Shown here in pieces: positions 57,506 through 64,000 of a stretch of 64,000 nt of DNA. Positions within the stretch are counted from its first letter, which is position 1; the number at the start of each line of letters is the position of its first letter. Source of the stretch: Melampsora larici-populina 98AG31 (Eukaryota > Basidiomycota > Pucciniomycetes > Pucciniales > Melampsoraceae); assembly GCF_000204055.1 (NCBI RefSeq), contig NW_006768806.1, positions 159,677-223,676 of the forward strand, given 5' to 3'. The notes under the pieces were generated by a model, which was not told where the DNA came from, did no database searches, and saw only the letters and a list, made by a program, of their open reading frames with translations. A program made the position numbers and the translations under genes.

Positions 57506-57884
57506 ACTGACAGCATTAAAGAGGTTCCCAGATGAGAATATGGGTGCTAGGGACCAAATTCCCCTTGTGCTACTGTTAAACAGCTCCATGAATATTTCCC
57601 AAGTAGCCATTGTGATATATGTAGCCAATGTTTCAAAATGTGTGTCTCATCTGAACAAAGTTACAGAATGTATTGCATGTGATTAGCTTATCTAAATGAG
57701 CAGATAACTGAGTGGACCTGTGTGTAGCTGATAGCTAAGGATCTACTCCCCACTTTGCACATATGTAGCATATGCTTTGTGGCTCAGATGTACAGTGCAA
57801 GAAGATTTGATGACCCATTATACTCTCAATTGTGTTCCAGCCCAGGTCATATTCTCACCAAGGAACCTGTTCAATGCTGGCAGT
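57506..57884. repeat. Non-autonomous TIR element, family B copy 2
   Basis: 379 bp, homologous throughout to 9561-9958, including CCAAGTAGCCATTGTGAT and TGCACATATGTAGCATATGC blocks. Termini ACTGACAGCATT...AGGTTCCCAG and complement. Confidence 0.75.
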
Positions 57885-59452
57885 GTGAATAAGAAGTGAT
57901 TGAGGCCCTCAACAATATATTAGAGGCGTGTCCTCTTCTTTTCTTTTTTCTTTTCAATATTTTTTCAATATTGACTGTAACTTGTGACAGTTACATGTCA
58001 TTGGATTCAAACACATGTAGGGGGACTTTCCCACTGGAGCTATGGTTCTTGTCAAATATAATTGATTGAAAATAGCCCTCTCACACCAAAACAAAAATGA
58101 GACCTCTCAAAGACATAATTGGTGTTATGTTAAATTAATTACACCTTGATCTAGATGGGCTCAGTAATGCAAGGCTTGTATACCTGCAAAGGCTTTGCAC
58201 CCTTCATATTGACTTGCTTTTTTTCACGAGTTTCATTTGGATGAAAAATATAATGCAAAGACATCATCAACAAATAATTTGCTTCTTCATTGGAACTGCC
58301 AAGCAACAACAACAACCTGCACCATCACCATCCAATACTCCAGTGATCCCTACTGTTGGAGAAAAAAATGACTTCAATGGATTTACTGATAGTAAATCCT
58401 GTGCAAATAGCCCAAGGCGGAGAGCTTGAATCTCACTTGGCAGGTCAGCATAAATTTGCCAGAACAAAGACTGCTAAATTGGTGGGCAGTAATTATATAG
58501 TTACCTTTCATGAGCTTTGATCTACTCTGACTAAATTGAATTCTCATGGATTGTAACAGGAAAACCAAGCTGTATTCCCAGTATTTGCCAATATAGGATC
58601 ATGCAGGGGGGGATCATCAAGCCTACCCTTGTCATCTGTGAATCACAGAATTTGCAGACTCCATGGAAAATACAGGGTGCATACAGGGTGCCCCTGAAAC
58701 CCCTGGAGTAAGCACATTTGCCTGACAATCAAAAAGCAGATATGACTCTTGAAACCATGACAAATGAGGTTGTAGTTGTTTCCCAACACGTACAAGACCA
58801 TCAAGCAAAACGTTGAAATGCACTCCTCAAAAAATCCCAACAATATACTAGCACAACTCATTATAGCAAGCTGTTATCAATTTTGGGACAGATTCATACT
58901 TCAAACCCTGTAAAAGTTTACATTGGCCCCAGATGCTGGAAATGTGTTCATCCCATTCTATATCCCATCATTGGCCGTCTTTCTGGACTGGCCTGTCCCA
59001 ATTGTCCAAGTGACTCTGCTAGTCAAATACATTATGTTGTTCCTAATGTTCCTTATCCAGGAAATATGAACTGGAAGGTTAGTATACATGATTGATTCTC
59101 TTTGTCTCTGTCTTCCTCTCAAGTGTCACAAACCAACTCAAAAACAGACAGCAAGCCTTATGTTTGAAATCTCAATATGAAACATCTAATTAAGTATAGG
59201 TACCCAAACAACAAACTCACTTGCATAGAACTTTTCTTTGCACACTTGGGTTAGTGTTCAACAGGTGGATAAATTGATTGATGGACTATCTGGAAGGGTA
59301 GGCAGCCATCACTGAGTTTTTTCATTATACAATTTGAATTTATCTGCTGTTGAGCATTGATGTGGCAATATTTCAAGATGTTAAACAAGGCCTTCCAAAA
59401 ACCTCCAAATAGTGATGTATTGTGTGTGGGACACTCACAGCTAGATATTTGT
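57885..59452. other. No gene established
   Basis: Short frames only. Plus 58883-59095 contains two CxxC pairs (CWKC, CPNC) but no known domain. CAGGGTGCATACAGGGTGC near 58674 is a short direct repeat. Confidence 0.35.
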
Positions 59453-59604
59453 GAGATACAAAGTAGAAACCTGGAACTTGTCTGAGTTTCCCAACTTGTA
59501 CTTGGCTGTAGTATTTGGGTTGCCCGGTTTCCCAGTTTCCCAACTACAGCAAAAAAGTGCAAGTTGGGAAACTCAGAGGATCTTGGGGTTTCTAATTGTA
59601 TCCC
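59453..59604. repeat. Foldback MITE, family A copy 2
   Basis: 152 bp. Arms begin GAGATACAAAGTAGAAACC on the left and the complement of GGGATACAATTAGAAACC on the right, and share CTGAGTTTCCCAACTTG. Relative of 9284-9448. Confidence 0.7.
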
Positions 59605-59921
59605 ATGATTGTATAGGACTTTGAGGTGTAGTGAGCAGGATAGAACTTTCAGAACAGACTACCACATTGAATGCAACACCTAAGAACTTGACCATGTCTT
59701 GAGTGAGTGATGTCATGATTTGGGCATCATGGGTGTCAAAAATCAAAATGGATGTTTTCAACAACATTGTTAGGATGTTCTGCTCCTTGTTTTTTGGTCC
59801 TGGTTCCATTTTTACTATTACCATGTCCAGTGTTCTCTCTTTCAGCCAATACACGTAAAATGAGGATGTATGATGAAACATGTCCAAAAGAAGACGGCTT
59901 CCCAAATCAACTGGTGCTCTT
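59605..59921. other. No gene seen
   Basis: About 300 bp between two transposable elements. Nothing recognised. Confidence 0.4.
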
Positions 59922-59929
59922 CAAGAGCT

Positions 59930-60423
59930 TCAGGATGGGGGCACAGCCTTGAAAAAAGAGTGCACACTGGCATTTTTTTGTGAAAACAGGCACATCTAGG
60001 CACCACTGGTGCATTAGGCGCGGCCCCCACAGTTCAAAACAAGAATAAAAATGGAAAAAATGGAAAAAAGTCCAAAAATTGCATTTTATCTAAACTTTGA
60101 GCCACTGCAGTTGCTGATGAGGTGGGAGATAGAATTTTTGAAGATTGAGTTTTACTTGAAGCCATAGAAGTTGAGAGACAAGCAAAATTGGAACCAAATA
60201 ATTTTGAAGTTGATTCCCAAAGGGTATTGTTCACACAATTGGCATTGTGATAATTGAGTGAAAGACAAGGAGGAAACTTCATGAAATGGATTTTGAAACA
60301 ACATAGACACAAGGAAAGCCCCACTTTCTCACTATGGGGCGTGGAGGCTTTTGGGCACGCCCACCTTATTTTCAAAATTTTTGGGTGCACCTGGCGTGTT
60401 CTTCTTTTGCGCCCTCATCCTGA
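59930..60423. repeat. hAT-type MITE with 8-bp target duplication
   Basis: 494 bp. Termini TCAGGATGGGGGCACA and complement of TCAGGATGAGGGCGCA, flanked by the perfect duplication CAAGAGCT (59922-59929, 60424-60431). Ends are related to 10065-10464. No transposase frame. Confidence 0.88.
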
Positions 60424-60431
60424 CAAGAGCT

Positions 60432-60777
60432 GTGTGTATAACTTTGTATGAGTTCTGCCTGTTCCACATCCGCTCAAAAACTTCCGCACTTTGCACAGGC
60501 TCCAATTCTTTGATGCAGGGCTTGTTTCACCCACCATGACCAGGTCAGTCTGTTCACGCAAGTGGCCTGAGGATCTTGTAGACCCCAGTGGTGATTATGG
60601 TTGGAGCTGGTGGTTAGATCCACAGCTTCAGAGATCCACTCTTTAAGAATCAAAAGTCAGGTGCAATAACCCAGAGTACCAGATTTTGGAGCTCTGATGT
60701 TATAATTTGAGCTTATTTTCAATTTCATTGCAAGTAGCAAGTGACATGTAAGTGTTATCAGATCTCACATAATTACT
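60432..60777. other. No gene seen
   Basis: Spacer between the hAT-type MITE and the Mutator-like element. Confidence 0.4.
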
Positions 60778-60938
60778 ACACGGCATCAAACTTAACTAAG
60801 TCCCAACGCTGGACCTAACCACCAACTCCAGCAAGGGACTTACACCTAAAGTCAATTTTTTGGCGTGAGTTCTGTTGGGGCTTTCCACCAAAAACTAATG
60901 GCCTTATGAAACTTTTTTTTGTGATTTTAGCTTGCCTT

Positions 60939-61220
60939 CACATTCATTATAAATGATATGCGCCTTGAATCTGTCTACATTCTCCAACTCCAGGCTTCTT
61001 AATACTTTGAGTGGCTCCAACAATATCTAGAAAAGTTGGTATTTTGATGCCACACCAAATTTCAAATTTCAGAGACGGAGCAGTCCAAATTACTGTAAAT
61101 TTTGCCTTTGGGCCCTATACAACTTTCATATTTATCTACAGAAACAATTGAGATAACAAGAAACCAAGCGTACGGGGTTGTAGAGGGAGTTCAGGCGCAC
61201 AATCTTCATAATGAATGTGA
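60939..61220. repeat. Foldback inserted in the left TIR of the Mutator-like element
   Basis: Ends TCACATTCATTAT...GCGCCT and complement. The corresponding place in the right TIR lacks it. Confidence 0.6.
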
Positions 61221-61910
61221 CACCGTGGGAATTATTGAGTTCAAAACCCGATTGAGCAGAATTGTGGTGTCCGAGTCTGCAACTTGTCTCAATCACAGAT
61301 CTAGTTCACATTACGTTCAAAATACGTTCACAAGTTGCCCTCGAGCTGTAATCACGTGGGCTGACAGGCCAAGGACGGGTCAGGCTCCCTTGCCATCCTG
61401 ACTCCATTGGATTTAAGGATGCCACAGTCATCAAATCTGGATTTGCCAAACATTCTTGAAGGCATGTCTATGGCAAGCGTAAATAGCGAGGACAGGGAAT
61501 GTACTATGAAAGACACTTGTCGGTCTGAAAGGGGCCTTTGTATGTCTCACAACAAAGGGTTATCAGAAAAACCCGAGGGAAACTTGTGAACATATTGTGA
61601 ACATACAGCCGTTCCAAGAAAGGTTGACAACTTTTCTTTGGAGAAAGTTGTCTCCGCAGCGGCTAAAACCAAAGACAAAACTTGGTTACAGGTTTATTAT
61701 TTCCTGTATTCTTCCAATTAGCGGAGAGACAAAATCAAGTGAGAGACAAAACCCGGGTTTTGCACATTGGCGGGATTTCCAAAAAAATCAATCTTTGTTG
61801 GAACAGCTGTAATGTGAACTAGATCCACAATTGAGACAAGTTGCGGACTCGGACACCACAATTCTGCTCAACCGGGGTTTGAACTTAATAATTCCCGCAG
61901 TGTGAAGGCA

Positions 61911-62121
61911 CAGCCATTCCGATATTGCTTGTCGCACCTGTTTGAAAAAGAAAAAGTTTGTGAGCTTGAAACCTAAGTTTTAACCGGCTAAAACCTGGAA
62001 TTTGGCTGTATTGCCTTGAATTACAGCCAAGTTTGAAGTTTTATTGAGTAAAAACAGGTAAAAACTTAGGTTTCACTTTTTCTTTTTCAAACCGGAGCGA
62101 CAAGCAATATCAGAATGGCTG
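61911..62121. repeat. Foldback inserted in the right TIR of the Mutator-like element
   Basis: Arms CAGCCATTCCGATATTGCTT... and complement, matching for about 46 bp through GTTTGAAAAAGAAAAAG with about three mismatches. The left TIR lacks it. Confidence 0.65.
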
Positions 62122-62278
62122 CAAGTTTAAATCACAAAAAAAAGTTTTATAAGGCCACCAGTTTTTGGTGAAAAGCCCCGACAGAACTCACGCCAAAAAA
62201 TCGACTTTAGGAGTAAGTCCCTCGCTGGAGTTGGTGGTTAGGTCCAGCATTGGGACTTAGTTAAGTTTGACACGGCAT

Positions 62279-62789
62279 GCTCTCTTTCCTCAGCTCCATT
62301 TGAAACACGAGTTATCTCAGCTACACAACTTCAATCACACATGACTGTCATCAATTAGGTGGAATGTTTTGGGATTGATACTCAAACCTCAAGGGGTGCG
62401 TGATGTATGCAGGGTTCGGAAAAAATCAAGACAGAGATGCCTGACATATGCAGAATGGACGAAATGCGGCGGAACTGGTTTGCCATCATCACATGATAAT
62501 TTCAAAGTCTTATCCGAGAGTGAGCGAGGAGCGCATCATTGACTTCATGCCAAAAATGGCAGAGTACCAGATCATGACTTGGGTTAATACATTCAAGCCG
62601 GTCAGAATACGCTCATACGGTGGCGTTCCGGGTAACCGGGGCGATATGGGGCACGGGCAGTGAGGTAACCTGGTGTAATTGGATACAATCTGCCTATCAG
62701 ATTGGATTCTAGAGCATAAAGGTCGAGCATATTCATATTATCGAAGCCTACATCTGAGCCAGTAGTGAAGATGATATAATGGGGCCAAC
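62279..62789. other. Intergenic, no gene seen
   Basis: Separates the Mutator-like element from the 3' end of the eL29 gene. The plus frame 62448-62663 has no motif. Confidence 0.4.
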
Positions 62790-63231
62790 TCATGATGCCT
62801 TGGCAGCTCGTGTGGCTTTCAAGGTGCCTGCTTTGGCGAATTTCTGGTTCCTGTGATGATAGCAAAATTCATTAGGTTAGTCGGGCGTAGCAGCATCGCG
62901 CCTTCGAGAAAGGCTAACCTTCGGAACTTTGAGTCAACCTAACCATCACAAGGAATATTTCAAAGCCAGTCAGTCAAATCTAGTTAGCGAATACGGATCT
63001 TGTGGAGGTGGACACGGGCACACACCCCTTTGAGAGAAGGATACCGGCCAGTGGCGGGTCTCTTGATCCCATTCTTGTGAGCCTTCTTGTTCTGGTTGTG
63101 ACTGGAAGATGAAGAAGCATCAGTCCCTGGTCGTCATTCCGGAGATCTTGTAGATTCTAGACAGGGAACGGCGTGCAGCCCGAAACGGGTGGTGGAGGTA
63201 CAAACTTGGTGTGGTTCTTTGATTTTGCCAT
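62790..63231 (-). CDS. RPL29: 60S ribosomal protein eL29 (L29), 60 aa, four exons
   Basis: A small basic protein of the large ribosomal subunit. Exons 63206-63231 (26 nt), 63026-63101 (76 nt), 62919-62938 (20 nt) and 62790-62850 (61 nt) join in phase with GT-AG introns. The product begins MAKSKNHTNHNQNKKAHKNG, continues IKRPATGRYPSLKGVDSKFR and ends RNQKFAKAGTLKATRAAKAS, which matches eL29 along its whole length and is the usual size. It is too fragmented to show as an open frame. The upstream stretch to about 63660 has splice-like signals (CAAAGTAAGC near 63556) that may belong to a 5' UTR intron, common in ribosomal protein genes. Confidence 0.96.
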
Positions 63232-64000
63232 CGCAGATACAAGGGAGCTACTTGATCGTCAGAGGAAAGCGTGAAGGGTGAAAGATGCAGACAAGTCAGC
63301 GCTTGGACCATCATTGTCTCACATCAAGGCACATAATCAATTTGGAAGCGTGAGGTCGGTCGGAAAATCATTGATCGTGTCTTGCAGTGATGTCAAAATT
63401 TGAAGTAAATGCCATGATAAGTGCATCCGAAACAGAAATTGCGGCCAGGTCATTGATTGTGAGGTCGTAGATTGTTCGATAGACGGGCTTGCGCTTGACG
63501 AGGGGTTCATTCGAAAGGAATAGATAGACAGAGCAAAACGGTGCTTACTTTGACGATTGGGTGTTGAGTAGGGGTGTGTTTCGACGTTACGGGGCGTGGG
63601 CGGCGTGATGCACACCTGTAAGGCATAATCGGTAGGTGGTCGAGACACCGGTATCATCAGGCTTGACCTAACCTAGCTCAACCAAACCCCCAAACTTTGC
63701 CAGGACACTCGGCCCAACGGTGTGTGAGCGCTCAAACGCGCGCGGCATTTGTTGGCTGCGTTTACCGTTGCTTGAAGGAAGACAGCATCCGGGGTACCTA
63801 TCTGTAAGGACAACACGAAGTGAACCAATCCTGACCAATCCTTTCATTTTCTTTTTATTGCGTCTCACTTTTTGCGCTTTCCAGTGTATCTAGGGAAGGC
63901 TGAGCACCTCAAGTCGAGCAGCTTGTTGGGTTCCTGCCTTTTCGGCTGGGAAAGTCGTATGATCCATTCACCCACCCAGCTAGCAAACTTATCAAAGTCC
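63232..64000. other. Upstream region of eL29, otherwise unassigned
   Basis: Minus-strand frames 63337-63657 and 63668-63868 are open but low in recognisable features. They may be 5' UTR or belong to a gene beyond the edge. Confidence 0.35.

Larger units (their letters stand above)
60787..62269. mobile_element. Non-autonomous Mutator-like element with interrupted long TIRs
   Basis: 1483 bp flanked by the perfect 9-bp duplication ACACGGCAT (60778-60786, 62270-62278), the size typical of Mutator. The inverted repeats begin CAAACTTAACTAAGTCCCAA and continue for more than 150 bp, then resume after insertions through CAGAATTGTGGTGTCCGAGT (left 61215-61320, right 61806-61910). The left arm is interrupted by a foldback at about 60939-61220 and the right arm by another at about 61911-62121. 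The centre has no transposase. Confidence 0.85.

Overview
This is eukaryotic nuclear DNA, almost certainly from a basidiomycete rust fungus (Pucciniales; a Melampsora-like genome is my best guess). The reasons are AT-rich DNA, many short GT-AG introns, small multi-exon genes, a small cysteine-rich secreted protein of the kind rusts use as candidate effectors, and a very dense, young, nested transposable-element load. No CRISPR array, operon, tRNA or rRNA was seen.

Host genes. Most are split into short exons and had to be spliced by eye: a Bsd2/Ndfip-type PPxY membrane adaptor (minus, 1-1163, running off the left edge); a Zn2Cys6 transcription factor (minus, 2667-6231) with a 5-nt micro-exon inside its zinc cluster; a BIM1/X325-like secreted, lipid-anchored protein (plus, 32543-33504); the seven-CCHC-knuckle protein Gis2/CNBP (plus, 34836-36525); the pyruvate dehydrogenase E3-binding protein Pdx1 (plus, 41838-43127); a small secreted cysteine-containing protein (plus, 44447-44869); a RING finger protein (plus, 47377-48009); and ribosomal protein eL29 (minus, 62790-63231), whose four tiny exons join to a perfect 60-residue product. 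These are unrelated housekeeping, regulatory and secreted functions with no pathway in common.

Mobile DNA. At 11489-27456 a Ty3/Gypsy element with 746-bp LTRs and GTTAC target duplications was invaded at codon 15/16 of its roughly 2000-codon Gag-Pol frame by a second chromovirus (14567-20693; 206-bp LTRs differing at one base; CCAGG duplications). The inner element shows a probable Tf1-type self-priming site and a -1 frameshift heptamer between gag and pol. At 50936-56023 lies a 5-kb hAT element whose transposase carries seven in-frame stops, all TGA and all explicable as CGA to TGA. A Harbinger-like MITE landed exactly inside its left target duplication. A Mutator-like element with a 9-bp duplication (60787-62269) has each long terminal repeat interrupted by a different foldback insertion. 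Two related hAT-type MITEs (10065-10464 and 59930-60423) have perfect 8-bp duplications, and two further two-copy foldback families occur (9284-9448 with 59453-59604; 9561-9958 with 57506-57884). A decayed pogo/Tigger relic is at 7357-8330.

The remaining long stretches (27.5-32.5, 36.5-41.8, 43.1-47.4, 48.0-50.6 and 56.0-59.4 kb) hold no gene I can defend and look like decayed repeat DNA.
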